Shown here in pieces: positions 50,438 through 63,160 of a stretch of 64,000 nt of DNA. Position numbers and translations under genes: made by a program. The notes beneath the pieces are model-generated. The model had not been told where the DNA came from. It saw only the letters and a list, made by a program, of their open reading frames with translations, and did no database searches. The stretch is from Quercus robur (Eukaryota > Streptophyta > Magnoliopsida > Fagales > Fagaceae): NCBI RefSeq assembly GCF_932294415.1, contig NC_065541.1, forward strand, positions 51,686,290 through 51,750,289, in the 5' to 3' direction. Within the stretch, counting starts at the first letter, position 1, and each line of letters starts with the position of its first letter.

Positions 50438-50506
50438 AAGTTAGGCCATAAAGTAAAAGCAAATTGTTTGGCAGCAAACCATTTGCTTTACTTTATGGCC
50501 TAACTT
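50438..50506. repeat. Near-perfect 69-nt hairpin
   Basis: Arms 50438-50470 and 50475-50506 begin AAGTTAGGCCATAAAGTAAA (the right arm read on the opposite strand) and pair over about 32 bp with one bulged A and one mismatch, around a 4-nt GCAG loop. A third, partial copy (CTGCTTTACTTTATGTCC) lies about 60 bp to the left at 50381-50398. Confidence 0.85.
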
Positions 50507-53500
50507 AAAACATGTTATCTTGACCCCTCTTAAAAAAAATGCTTTCCATACCCTGAAAGAAGGGAATTTCAATACCATACACCATAATCTGTTTTTGGTA
50601 AGATACGGATTGCAGTAAACGAAAACAACACGGTCTGAAGAACAGTCAGAAACATCAAAATAGATTTCAAAATGACATCGTGTAGTTGATCAAAAATCAT
50701 AAAAAATTATGCTCTTGCTCTGGGCCCATTCCAGACAGAAGAGCAGCAAATATTGAGGTTGGGTCGCTAAAAAGGAACCCATTTTAAGACTATAACAAAA
50801 ACGGATCAACTGTTCGTAATAGCAACCCACCCAGGTTTTAGATTTGGTCCTGTTTTGAGGCTTAGCAAGATCAGTTCAATTTAAGTGTACATATTTGGCA
50901 AAGAGGGTTTGAACCCAAAGAGGATCTTTATCAGTTAGGTGCCTCCAATTGGGCTTTTGTTTCAGGCTACTATAGAATGGAGACTCAAACCTCCTCGTTT
51001 AGGTCTAGAAACTTTGTATTTTTGGGGCAGAAGAGAAACACCGGTGGTGGGACACAAATATGTATGGTTCCATATATTATTTAATACGGCAAATAATTTG
51101 GAATGATATGCAGCAAAGAGCAAACTATGTGAAATTTATACGAGTTTCTGAGGTGTGGATGACCCTTTTTTTTTTCCTGGTCAACAAGAATTATATCCTA
51201 TTCCCCTTTCCAAATACCAAAGCTGTGAAAGCATGTATCATCTGAACATTTACCAAAAAATTATTAGAGAAGCTGCAGTTAGGGTTTGATCTTTTTACTC
51301 TATTTTCCAACTGATGTACAATTTTTTTTTTTTTTTTTTTTTTTGGTCTTATGTTATAATTATTTTAAGGTAGATTTGAAGTATCTATTGTAATCCTCAA
51401 TCCTCTACCTGAATCTCCATCTAAACTTTTGGCTGTCTTGGACACTCATGGATTAGATTTATACTCAATCAATGTTACAAGTTCAAATTAGTTCAATTAA
51501 TAAAGTCTAGAATCAAATCCTATCTGCATCAAAAGAAAAAATGCAAAATCCACTGGGTGGTGAAAATATATTCAGCTTTTCCTCAGGTATTGAGTGGGCC
51601 TATGTTGTCCAGAGTAATGTCTATTTCTTGAGAGACTAGATCCAAGGCCTGACACAACTTTCTGACCAATCTTGAAATTTTATTTGACAGAATCTACTTT
51701 ACTGTGCAGCTATGTACAATTTTATTTATTTTTTGACTGGTTGTGAAAATAGATCCAGATGTAATAATAAGCTTTTATGCCAAGATGTGGTTGAGTATGC
51801 GTTTTTGCAATATGCTGATTCTGTAACTACAGGACCATCATCATTATGGCATCACTATTAGTCCTGAACTCCCAATAGGGTCACCACTATTTATTAGTAT
51901 CATTTTTACATTATCATAGAGGCCCAACGCCTATGTCTTAAGTTCTTGCTAGACACACTCCTAGGAAACTTTACTTAATGAAATCCGGCATATTCTTTTC
52001 TCATAATGTTCTTTTCCCCCCTTCTTTTAATAATTTTTCTCACATCCATGCATAATAGTCACTTCACAGATATAAGTATTTGTAGGTTATTGGTATAAGG
52101 GGTAAGAATTAGAGTTCAAGTATTCAGGAATGTTAACGAAATTGCAAAAATTTTCTAGATATTCTATGGTACAAAATTTTAAAAATCTTCGTAATTTATT
52201 TTAAAGAAATGCTTGAGATTATTATGTCACTTTTTTATTAAGTCAATTGGGGCTTGCATTAATAAAGTTTCGATTATTACACTTATTTGTCTTTGTTGTT
52301 GGAAGGGGTCGTTTCCCACCAATCAGCCTAGTGGACTTTCAATTATAGTAAAATGGCTCTTATTATACTCTTATTCCCATCTCTGAATTGTCTTTCTCTG
52401 TTCAATTGGCAGATGCCGGAGATATGTAAATGACAGTTTTTTTCCCCCTAAATAAATACTTTTTTTCTCAACCCTAAATATAGGAGAAACAAAAGAACTA
52501 GACCAAATTTCATATTTATCTAAAGCTTGTAAAATAGAAGAAGATAGATTTGAGATGAGAACCGGCCCAGTCCAGTTTACAACAGTTGTCTATTAGACCT
52601 AAAGATAGACAGAGATATTGCCTTCCCTACAAACAAATGAAAATTTTACATTGGTAGTGCTAGTTCACTCAAAATGAGAATTTTTAAGAAAACAACAGTA
52701 AAAGTGTTCAAATGTTTAATGAGCCTAGGTGGACAAAAAAGAAATGTTCAATTTTTAAGAAAAAAATGAGAAATTTTTATTGTATATGATATTCGGAACA
52801 CTATTCTTTTTAATGTTAACTTCATAAAATTATGTAAGAATTAAGGGATTAGAGATCATGATATTCTATCTTAGTGAGTTTGATTTATCTGATTAAAGAA
52901 ATCTAATCTAAACTTTTACCTAATGTGTTTTTTTTAATTGGGTGCTAAGTGGGAGCCTCCAACTCCAAGTTAGAACAGCACTATGGATGAAGTTTCCATC
53001 ATATAGCAACAAGGTATTCTTAGTCAAAATAAGGATTGATTACATTCAAACACAGTTCATTTTTACCTAAAAGCTGTAAGTAATTCCTCAACAAATATAG
53101 GTTGAGGGTCGTTCCACCAACCAACATAATCCTTGCTTTTCTACTCCTAGGTCATTTTCTCTTCTCATGTTCCTTTCTCCCTTTAGGCATATCCAGTATA
53201 GGCATATCCAGTATGTTGGGAAAAAGGGGCTTGAACATATAATTGGACCATAATTTAGTAGTTCATATTAATAATTGTGTTTTCCATTTACCTTTCTAGT
53301 GCATCATATTCTCTTGTCATTCGATTTTTTTTTTTTTTTGGGGAAGGGGTATGGTTTAGAGTTTCATGCATTTCTAGATTACAATTGTCTGCTATTTACA
53401 CAATGTGATTAACATCTACAAACCTCATTCATTCATCTCCTTTATCTATTTAGCTAAAAAGAACCTTATGATGGAGTAAGAATGCGTACTTATAAATACA

Positions 53501-53599
53501 AAATATACTTGTCAAGAATCTTACATTTCAGTTAATATTTGTTAGTATTTCCAACATAAATGTTCAGCTCAAATCTCCCTTATTCATCATTGTTCTACC

Positions 53600-53605
53600 T
53601 ATTAA

Positions 53606-53643
<38 letters not shown>

Positions 53644-53728
53644 TTTAAGGGAATCTTAATATACTTGCCGGTAATTATAAATATAAATATAAATATATAT
53701 ATTTTAAGGGAATCTTAATATACTTGCC
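53600..53728. repeat. 59-bp tandem duplication with AT-rich leader
   Basis: ATTTTAAGGGAATCTTAATA plus TACTTGCC occurs at 53642-53669 and 53701-53728, each copy preceded by ATAAATATAAATATATAT. The first copy has a longer (AT)n run. Confidence 0.88.
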
Positions 53729-53791
53729 AATTGAGTACTTTTGAAATTGACTTACGGGTTAGAACTTAGGACCAACACTTATAGCTTGCTG

Positions 53792-54293
53792 CAGTGGCGG
53801 AGCCACTAAAGGAGCTAGGGGGACCATGCCCCCCAAAGCCCATAATTTTTATTTTATTTTAAATAAAATATGTATATGATAAAATTTTTTAATATATATT
53901 TACATGGCCCTTTCAAAATATGTAAATATATGTGTACGTATAAAGATAATAGTAGTTAGTATTTGGAATCAAGTCTCTCAAATTATGGTTTCTCAAAAAA
54001 AAAAAAAGTCTCTCAAATTATCTCTTTAAATTTTCTTTTATAATGGTCCATAGCTCACAATCTTATTTCAACGATCTTAACTGTCCAACTAATTAAAATA
54101 AAATAATAATGGTTAGGAGTTTTGAACTCACATTTTATAGATCTTTATAAGGCCTTGGGAATCACTAAATCAAAGGCTTGTAATTGTTTTATGCTACTGT
54201 ATATAGCATAACATAGAGTATAATATATGTAAATAATTAATTGTTGTACTTTAACTTGGCTCCTTCGAAGATAAATTCATGGCTTTGTCACTG
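53792..54293. mobile_element. hAT-type non-autonomous element
   Basis: 502 bp with ends CAGTGGCGGAGCCACTAAAG and, from the other strand of the right end, CAGTGACAAAGCCATGAATT. Flanks GCTTGCTG (53784-53791) and GCATGCTA (54294-54301) match at 6 of 8 bases, fitting a worn 8-bp hAT duplication. CAGTGGCGGAGCCA is a common hAT-like terminal motif. The interior is AT-rich and non-coding. Confidence 0.6.
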
Positions 54294-54301
54294 GCATGCT
54301 A

Positions 54302-56367
54302 CAATAATATTCTTCCTTCACTCTGATAATATTAATATTCTCTTCTCTTTCCATTAGTTTGATAGTTGTTTGAAAAGGAAAAACACAATGATAATAGTAT
54401 TAAAAATAAACGAATGACTAGAATACTCAACTCCAAACAGATGTGGTCATTTTTCCCTTCTATATGTCCAGATTTAGAACAACTTTTATGTTTGATTTCC
54501 ATAAAATGGTTCATGGCGTTCTACGAACCCTTGGAACTGATACACATTCAACTTGGGATTTTGGTTTCAAAATTCCAAGAATTTAATGTCAAAAAGTAAA
54601 TAAACAATCTTAATGGGCTTTAGTCTATGTTTTTATTTTGGTCCCCTCCATTCATCATGGTCAATTCAAGATTATTGGGTTTCTTATTTGTGTTTGGTTG
54701 TCAAAAGCAATCAACATCACTCTACGCACTTTGATAGTAACAATTGTATTATTAATCTCTTTGAATGTTTTATGGTCTTAACCACTTTACGCTATTACCT
54801 TCCCAATCATATGGTTCTGCTTCACAAATATATATATTATTTTTTGTTTTTCATAGTAAATATATAAGCATTAAAATATAGTGATATTATTAAAATATAG
54901 TAAATAATATATATATATATATATATATTATTTTTTGTTTTTCATAGTTTGGTCGCAGACAAAACTCTTGGAACAAATAAAATATAGTGATACGAAATTT
55001 GGAAAAGTTCATCACAACTGAAGTGGAAACTCAATGTACTTCCATTTTTGGAGTTTAGGATGATCCCCATGTCACTATTATTCCATGCAACTATCCTATA
55101 AAAGACAACCCCACATATTATTAGTTTATACATCAATTCTCTTTTTCCAACATTCTACGTGACAATATTTTAATTTAGAAACCAAAACATACTTACCCCC
55201 CTCCCCCCAAAAAAAAAGAGAGGAGAGAAGAAAAGGAATGAAATAAAGAAGGAAAGAAGAAGATGGAAACGTAATCCCCTTGACCAAGTAAAAAGTTGCA
55301 TATTTCTTCCGATAAAAGTGGACCTTGACCCCATGACTTTGGAAGGAGCGTAAACTCCAGCTTTAGATGAGAGATGCTGTACAATTTAACAGAGATAATG
55401 CCAACGCAATGTTTGGAAATTGCCTTTGTCTTTATGGCTTGGTGCTCTGCTCGTTGCCTCCATTAATTTGCCTCCATTATTGTGGGGCTTGTATTGGTGG
55501 GGTTGAGGTTGAGGGGGAAAATTTTGAATCCTCATATCTTTGTTGATGTAAAAAAATGTTTGAAGATTTATATAATTTTTTTTTGTGATAACGATTTATT
55601 ATAAAATTCAATGAAAATGAAATGATAATTAAAAGAGAATAGAATTGAATAGAAACTAATGCCTCATCCACTATATTTTCACAACAAATTTTGAATGGTA
55701 AATTGTTATTTGTTCTAATCTAAATCCACCACTAAAATTATTATTTTATCAATCAGTAACAGCTATTATCAATTTGACACACAATAATTGACTTTTTGTT
55801 TTTTTTAATGCTTTTGAAATATTACCTTTAGCATCTTTAGCGTGATTGAAAATTTATAAATAAATGTATGGAAAATAAAAGAAATATATAATTTTGTTGT
55901 TAGAAATTATGTATTTCCACCTTTTATTTATGTATTGGTTTAATTATTATTCAATTCCTAACATTTGTCTTGCGTTCAAAATAGTCTTGATGTTTTAAAT
56001 GTGTTAATTTAGTCCTTAAATCTTTTGGTATTGTGTCAAAAAATAGTTTCTACCATTATGAAGTGGATGAAAAAACTGGTGGTGGCTAAAAGTGATATTA
56101 AAATATTAATTTCGATGCAAATTGGGATGTCAGTCTACCAGGTGGCCTTAATTTAAGAGGGAAAAAAAAAACTTTAGCCCATATACCCTCACATGCTTAC
56201 ATTCAAGGGATTCATTTAGGATTTGAAATCCCAAAATAATGACCAAGAGAAGAGAAGGGTGATAGTGGTGGAGGACCTGTGACAGATCAAAATGCTTGAT
56301 CAAACACTTGTTGAGATTGAGACACATGTTGGCAACGAGATTGATGAGGCATTGATCAAGAATTTTG

Positions 56368-56432
<65 letters not shown>

Positions 56433-56613
56433 TATCAAAAGTCTCAATTAGTTGAGAAAAATTTTGGTTGGATTCTCCTAGGTTTTTTTGTTTTCAAACT
56501 CTATTGTTTAATAAATTGACTTTAGATAATGAGTATGATCAAATAATTTTCCAATAGTGTTGGCCTCTCACTAAGTTCTTACTTTATCTTTTATTTTTAT
56601 TTTTTAAGATTAA
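54302..56613. other. AT-rich spacer
   Basis: No gene seen. Contains a tandem duplication of about 90 bp near 54833-54948 (TATTATTTTTTGTTTTTCAT in both copies, with (AT)n between), a TTTTCACAACAAATTTTGAA motif near 55676 that resembles the end of a widespread plant MITE, and a (TC)n tract. Confidence 0.5.
56370..56431. repeat. (TC)n microsatellite
   Basis: About 30 uninterrupted TC units, the longest dinucleotide run in the window. Confidence 0.95.
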
Positions 56614-56989
56614 GGCTCCGTTTGGGAGGAGGGAATGGAATGGAATAAAAGGAATATTTTTAGAATATTCTTCCCTCCCCTTGTTTGGGAGTTTTAACGG
56701 AGGGAATGGAATGTCCATTCCCTTGTTTGGGAGTTTAAGTGGGAGGGAATGGAATGGTTAGGAGGGAATGCTCATTCCTCTCTTTTCCCTCAAAACCTCA
56801 AATTTTTGTTCCCCTCAAAATTGGGAGGAATGGGAGGGAATGAATTTAGGTTTAATGAAATTTTTGTTAAAATCCCTAAAATACCCCTTTAATATCAGCC
56901 TTTTTTTTTCTCATTCAGCCGTAAGAAAAATAAAGCTATAATTCTTGCACAATATTGTCTGTCCTCTACAAAGTGAAGCTGCTACTGCT

Positions 56990-57023
<34 letters not shown>

Positions 57024-59085
57024 TCTGCTGCAATTTTCAGATATTGCTTAAACCAAGTAAGTCTATCTTTTTCTTTTTCTTTTCGGTTGTTTGCTAGTCT
57101 TTTTTTTTTTTTTTTTTTTTTTTTAACTTTTATAAACTGTTTGCTAGTGATTCATGAGAGTGATATATAGTGTTTTTGTACTCCTAAAAACCAAAACAAA
57201 CCACATTCTGTACAACTAAAAACCTTGAAAGTGAAAAGAAACGAAAAAACCTTGAAAGTGAAAAGAAACGAAAACTGCTGTTACCTGTACAGCTAAAAAA
57301 AAATTGTATTTAGAAATTTAAAAGTGAGAATTGCTAGAAAACTGCTATAGAACTGCTGTGAATTTGAAACTAAGAACCGCTAGAGAACTCAAATTTGCTT
57401 TTTACTTTGTTTCCTCTTTGATTCTTCTATTATTTACGAAGCAAGTGGTGTGTTACGTACACTTGCAATTTTAAGTCAACCATCCAATTAGTTAATAGCT
57501 CCAAGGCTTCACCACGTGTCTGGTTAAGAGGAAATGTCTACAAAAGCTAGTGTACAAGTTTAGACAAAAGACAGGTGTGTGGTTAAGAAAAAAACTAGAG
57601 TAAAAAAAAAAATTAAATGAGAAGAAACTAGAAAGTAATGCACTGTTGCAGAAAATCATACACTGAGTTAGCATAGAAATTTATTTTTTTACTATTAATG
57701 TTGAACATGAAAATGATTCAGCCTAGGACCGAGTAACATGACTTTGCCCAAATTCAAATCAAGGCATTTCATTGAATATATTCTTAGCCAAAAATAATTC
57801 AAACAAATTTATTGCCCACTACTTATTCATGAAATCACAATAGAATTCTTGCAATGCAAATAACAAAACCAATATCAGACCAAGATAGTTCCCTTTTCTA
57901 TCCATCAATCTATGTTATAATTTATTAACGTCAATTCCCTTTCTGTCTAAACAAAATATATACATAATATATTTTATGCATTTGCTTACAACTTATTAAG
58001 ATGTTAAAGCTAGTGTACAAGGACAGGTGTGTGGTTAAGAAAAAAACAAGAGTAAAAAAAATTTAAAATGAGAAGAAAATAAAATGAAAAGTATTTTAAT
58101 TAAAATAATAGTAGTTTAGAACTTTAATAAGTTGGAGTAGATTATTTTTAATATAAATTTTTTTATGCCTGAGGCCTACATATTTTTTATGGAAAATCCA
58201 ACATATAAAGAGATGTTCTTTGGTTGCCCAGATCATGAGCGCAAATGTGTCTTATTGACACTGATGTCTAGGCCTAAAAATTAAAAAAGTGTGGGATTTT
58301 TTGGCCAACTTAGTTTTGGAATGGATTATGTTATTTTGTCTTGTTTTGGCATGACTCATTACCGGAGTTTTTTTTAAAAAAGATATTTGTTTGCATTGTT
58401 AGACAATATTTATTTTGTTGAGAATAAATATGTGATGCGTGAATTGCTTTACAACATAGAAATATACATAACTTGTTTTTTAGCTACAATAATTTTTTTT
58501 TCCTTAATGAAATTGGGAGATGGAGATGTATTAAATTATCAAATCCATTGTAAAGCATACCAGCCAAAAAAGATCCAATCTAAAACTAGCAGCTCCTAAA
58601 AAAAATTTGCAAATTGAAATAAAGAAATTGTACTATTGTTAATTTTTCATGCCATTATCTTCATCTGTTAAATTATTGATTAGCGTGATACAATCTATTC
58701 ACCTTGACAAAACAATATTGTAGTTCAATAATCTAACACAGACCCAATTGTGGCTAACTAGTTTCACATCATCCACTAAATACTAAGCATTTCAAAGCAA
58801 TTATAAGTTCTCATTGATTATTTTTTATATTCTTTAAAATGAAGGGTATAATAGTAATGTTATTATAAAATGATTTCATTCCATTCCTTCCAATGTCACT
58901 CCCAAACGGTGTTACTTACTTTCCATTCCATTCCATTTCTTTATTTTATAACATCCAAACAAGATTTTTAAATCACATTCCATTCCATTCCTTTCCCTAC
59001 TAAATCCATTCCATTCTATTCCATTCCTTTAATGATCATTACATTCTATTCCATTCCATTCCTTTATAAACTCCCAAACGGACCC
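56614..59085. mobile_element. 2.47-kb Harbinger-type non-autonomous element
   Basis: Ends are GGCTCCGTTTGGGAG and, from the opposite strand of the right end, GGGTCCGTTTGGGAG. TAA lies on both sides (56611-56613 and 59086-59088), the PIF/Harbinger duplication. About 270 bp at each end are rich in GGAATGG/CCATTCC and match the arms of the 567-bp element at 355-921 in the opposite orientation. The 1.9-kb middle is AT-rich with long poly-T runs (56994-57022, 57099-57124) and an internal direct repeat; I find no transposase frame, so it must depend on a partner for movement. Confidence 0.8.
57544..58085. repeat. Direct repeat pair inside the 2.47-kb element
   Basis: About 80-90 bp are repeated at 57544-57632 and 58007-58085, sharing AGCTAGTGTACAAG, GACAGGTGTGTGGTTAAGAA and an AAATGAGAAGAAA ending, 463 bp apart. 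The second copy lacks about 12 bp. Confidence 0.85.
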
Positions 59086-59088
59086 TAA

Positions 59089-61555
59089 GACCAGCTGGCA
59101 TGTGGCATCAAAATTATTATTTTAATATTACTGTTAGTCACATTAAATTTTTTTATTTACCCGACTGTTTTAACGCAACATCAAAAGGTTAGAAAGTAAA
59201 CTAATACAATTAAAATCTTAGAAATTATTTTGAAATATGGGACAAATGTTAGAGAGCAAACCGATAATCAAGCCTTATATATTCTATCAAATTATGCATG
59301 AAAATGACAATTCCTTTGAATTCCTAGGAGTTTTTATTTTTGGAACATTGATTGAGAGAGAACATAGTGGTTTCAAAACTCATTCAAGGAGCGAGTAGTG
59401 GGGTCTACCTTCCTTTGCCTTCTCAATAGTACATCTAAATGTATTATTAAATTGACAAAATTTGACAATAAACTTGACTATAACATAAATCTACAATTTC
59501 ATTCAATATTTTTTTTTATTGGACGTGAATTTTGACAAATTCACTATCAAATTACATTTTTTTTTTATTCTTCACACTTGCAAAATTTTCAAAAAAATCA
59601 AAGATTAATAGCTATGTCATCAATAAAATGTTTAAATTTCAAGTTTTTTTTTACTATAAAATTATGTATAAAAAATAAGTTTAAAAATTGAATTGTAAAT
59701 AATATTTGTTTGATACAAAATTTGACATTTGTATTAAGAACACAAAGAATATGCAATCTAACGGTTAGATTTTCAAAATATGTAGCCATATTAATTTTTT
59801 TAGTGGGAATTATAATTTTAAACTACAACCAAATTTGTGGACAAAATTTTTCCATTATTAAAAGGAAAAGTTTGGTGATACTGAAATTGTCACTGACATT
59901 TCCACCAAAATTGTGTATTTTTGTATTGTGGTGAGTCCAGTGAGGCGAGTTTGTGAGAAAGTATGTATGATAATACTTTTCTGAAAAAATTTCGTGTCAA
60001 TAGCCAAACTCTTCTCAAAATTAGAGATATTTATTTCAGATTTCTTATTAGATCAACTTTTGAATATAATGATCATAATGTTTAACATGTTCCCATTTGA
60101 CAATCAAACATAATGGCTTGTATTTTGGTTGAATTTCCTAGTGTACATTTAATGATTCATACAGTTTAAACATCCTCTATCCAAACAACTCTCATAATGC
60201 TAACCCTATCCTTGTAGGCTTGTAGCACAATCTTCCTCCAACTATGATGTTCCTTAAGGCTAAACCCTGTACCACATCGATTGCATGATCAACTCGAACC
60301 ACCACCCATTGCCACCAGGAATGTTCTAATCCAATAGGTTCATCCTTAGCAAAGCCAACTCTAACTTCATGCTCTTTACCTGCCAAACTCTCCCAATCAG
60401 AGTTGTGCCTTTGCCTTTGGCCTTAAATTTGGCATTAAATATCTTCAGGTACAAAAATGAGATTTGATAGCCATCGAATCTTGCACTTGCAATATTAGAT
60501 AGATAATTCAGTGCCCAATGTTCTTTATAGTCCGGTATAAAGGCTAGTTGGAAAGTTCTATAATTTAACTTTATCAGAGACTACTATTTAGTTTAATTTG
60601 CTGATTTGGATTTGAATGCATTTTGATTTTGTAAATTGAGTTTGTCGGTTTATTTTAATTTTGGCTTAATTTGGGCGAGTTGGTATCTCTTGTGGAAAAG
60701 TGCTTAGGGGAGTAAGAGGAGTGGGTTCCAGCTGTTAAGGTCGTTGAATTAAAAAAAAAAGAAGTTAATATATGTATTAAAGGTATGTAGAAAATATTTT
60801 TAGAAAACTTTTATAGAAAAATAACAACTAATTTTAATTTTTTTTTTTAAATTTTTCATAAAAATAGTATCAAAACTTTTTTAAAATTCTCTAATAACAA
60901 TTGCCTAATCCAAAAAAGAAGAAGAAGAAGAGTGTATAGTAATGTCGGCACGTTTTTAGTAATGCAACGTAATGATATTTTGACCATTTGTTCTCATCAA
61001 TGAGGTTGCAAAAGCAACAGATAATGGCGCATATAAAATAACAACACCGAAAAGCGAAGCACTCATGTGATATCTTCGTTTTCCTATGTTAACCCAACTA
61101 TTATAAAAAGTGATGTCTACATCTCAAAGAAAGTAAATCTGTAAATGGTATTATTGGAAGCTAACTGTATAAATTTATTTATTTTCATCAATTCTCATAT
61201 TGTTTAGAATATTCGAAATATAGACCATATCAATTTTCATCGCCCCACATAATAATAATAATTCAAGGAAGTTGCCGAATTTTAAAAATTTGACCAATTA
61301 GTGGTCCCTATATACTATTTGTTGGCAGTACCACTAACGTTTGAAAGCTTATCTTTTGAAATTATCCCATTTTAAATAAAAGCTTACTTATACAAAAGAA
61401 CAGAAGAACATTCTCATGCATAACACTAGGTACTGTACCAACAAACTTATTTACCATAAAACAAAAAACTAAAGTACAAAACTTGATCAAACAAATGTAC
61501 TTGTAGTTGTAGTTAGACACTTAGTTGGATTTAATGAATATAAATAAAAATTAAC
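59089..61555. other. AT-rich spacer, one possible worn coding remnant
   Basis: No gene supported. A minus-strand stretch at about 60190-60470 is less AT-rich and stays open for 64 codons with WWQWVVVRVDHAIDVVQGLA and NIIVGGRLCY. It may be a remnant of a mobile-element or host protein, but I do not recognise it. The rest shows only simple AT-rich sequence and GAAGAAGAAG short runs. Confidence 0.4.
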
Positions 61556-61559
61556 TATA

Positions 61560-61985
61560 GAAGCTAGCGAGCGTTAAAGGAAAATTCTTCACTCTTACTA
61601 GAGGAGTCTTCCTTTCTTTTATAGAAAATGTGGTCATTCCTTTAAAAAAAAAATTTAAATGTATGGACTCTATCATGAGTCTTACATTGGAGCTCACATC
61701 TTTTGTGAGAGGAAAGATGACTTTTCCTTTAGGAGTAAATAATATCTCAAGAGGAGTTTTCATTCCTCTTATAGAAGGTGTGGGCTCTTCCACAAGTCTT
61801 ATACTAGAGTCCACATATTTTATGAGAGAATGAATGATTCTTTCCATAAGAACGAATAATTTTTTGAAATGAATCTCATTTCTCTCATAGAAGGCGTGAA
61901 CCCTATCATGAGTCCTATAATGGGACCCACATATTTTGTGAGAGGAAATAAAGTTATTGCCGAAAGAGTAAATAATTATTTTTTT
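61560..61985. repeat. Diverged tandem repeats with ATAGAAGGTGTGG core
   Basis: Three units, with cores ATAGAAAATGTGG (61621), ATAGAAGGTGTGG (61771) and ATAGAAGGCGTGA (61887). Each is followed by CTATCATGAGTC-like and CACATATTTTGTGAGAGGAA-like words. Spacing is 150 and 116 bp. The copies are diverged, so the array is old. Confidence 0.75.
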
Positions 61986-62330
61986 CGTGCGAGGAGGGTC
62001 ATGTTAGCAAAGCTCTATGGAGATATTTTATAGGCTGATGGGCCACAGCAATGGGGCATGGAAAGTGGTAACCAGAGATAAGTCACATGCAAACAAAGTC
62101 ACTACCCTTTGAGGAATGGCCCAAACCCGTTGTTGGTGAGGTCACCCTTAAATGACAACTTGTCAAAGTCTTTCATGTTTCCCACGCCAGCTAGGCGTGT
62201 GCCTGGGGAGGGCTCACTATTTATTCCGTAGGATACCCTCTCTACATGGGTAACAAATGAGTGAGGGGACATCATCTTTGAAATGTTTGATAAATAATGA
62301 AAAGATCAAAGACATTATTTTTCAAAGAAA

Positions 62331-63160
62331 GTATGGTTAACACTTATAATAAGTGGAACTATCATTTCAAGATTAAATGAAAAGTAACCAAACTTTAGAG
62401 ATTATAATAAAGGAATAAGTGAATTATGGGGAGGAGACACAATAATTTTTAGTGTGAAATTAATCTGAAATATAATGACAAAGCGTAAAGTTTTATAAAG
62501 TTTTGGAGTCCAGATCTTGATGGTTGAATAAGAGATTTGGGGTTCAATCCCTGCCAACACCAAAATTCGATTAGTGTCTTGGCTTGATGATAAAAAAATC
62601 ATCAGAAACAGACGCTGTAGGTTGAAACTCCCTTTTAAAAAAAAGAAAGTTTTGAAGGCTATGGCCTCAAAGCATTAATGTAGTATTGCCCCATTCATAT
62701 CTAGACATTTTTTTGAGGATATTTTGGGAGGGATGTTTAAAGAATGTATGGTTCACACTTATAATAAGTAGAACTATAATTTCAAGATTAAATGAAAAGT
62801 AACCAAACTTTAGAGATTATAATAAAGGAATAAGTGAATTATGGTGAGGAGACACAATAATTTTTAGTGTGAAATTAATTTGAAATATAATGACAAAACT
62901 TAAAGTTTTAGAAAGTTTTGGAGGCCAAATCTTGATGGTTGAATAAGAAATTTGAGATTCAATCATCGCCTACACTAAAAATCGATGGGTGTTTTAGTCT
63001 GATGATAAAGAGCTATAATTAAGAGCGGACGCCATAAATTAAAACTCTCTCTTAAAAAAAAAAAAAGTTTTGGAGGTCATGACCTCGAAGCATTAATGTA
63101 GTATTAGTATTACCCCATTCATATCTAGACATTTTTTTGAGGATGTTTTTGGAGGGATAT
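62331..63160. repeat. 415-bp tandem duplication containing a SINE-like unit
   Basis: Two copies, 62331-62745 and 62746-63160, start GTATGGTT(A/C)ACACTTATAA and end in GGAGGGAT. Each contains a tRNA-like pol III segment: the first copy has a B-box-like GGTTCAATCCC (62541-62551), a following CTTGGCTTGATGATAAA and an A-rich tail. The second copy is more diverged in the B-box but has a cleaner A-tail. The copies are mostly identical, so the duplication postdates the SINE insertion. Confidence 0.85.

Larger units (their letters stand above)
48608..53783. other. Gene-poor region behind the 81-residue protein gene
   Basis: About 5.2 kb without a gene I can support. It holds a tRNA-derived SINE near 49275-49380, a near-perfect hairpin at 50438-50506, a poly-T run at 51321-51345, and a 59-bp tandem duplication near 53641-53728. 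A segment at 51455-51540 ending in TCAAAAGAAAAAA may be another SINE remnant. Confidence 0.5.

Noticed and set aside
55676-55800. MITE starting TTTTCACAACAAATTTTGAA
   Set aside because: Only one end could be recognised; no matching second end or target duplication was found.
61621-63160. Possible CRISPR-like repeat-spacer pattern
   Set aside because: Only two or three long diverged copies, no short regular repeats, and the sequence is plant nuclear DNA.
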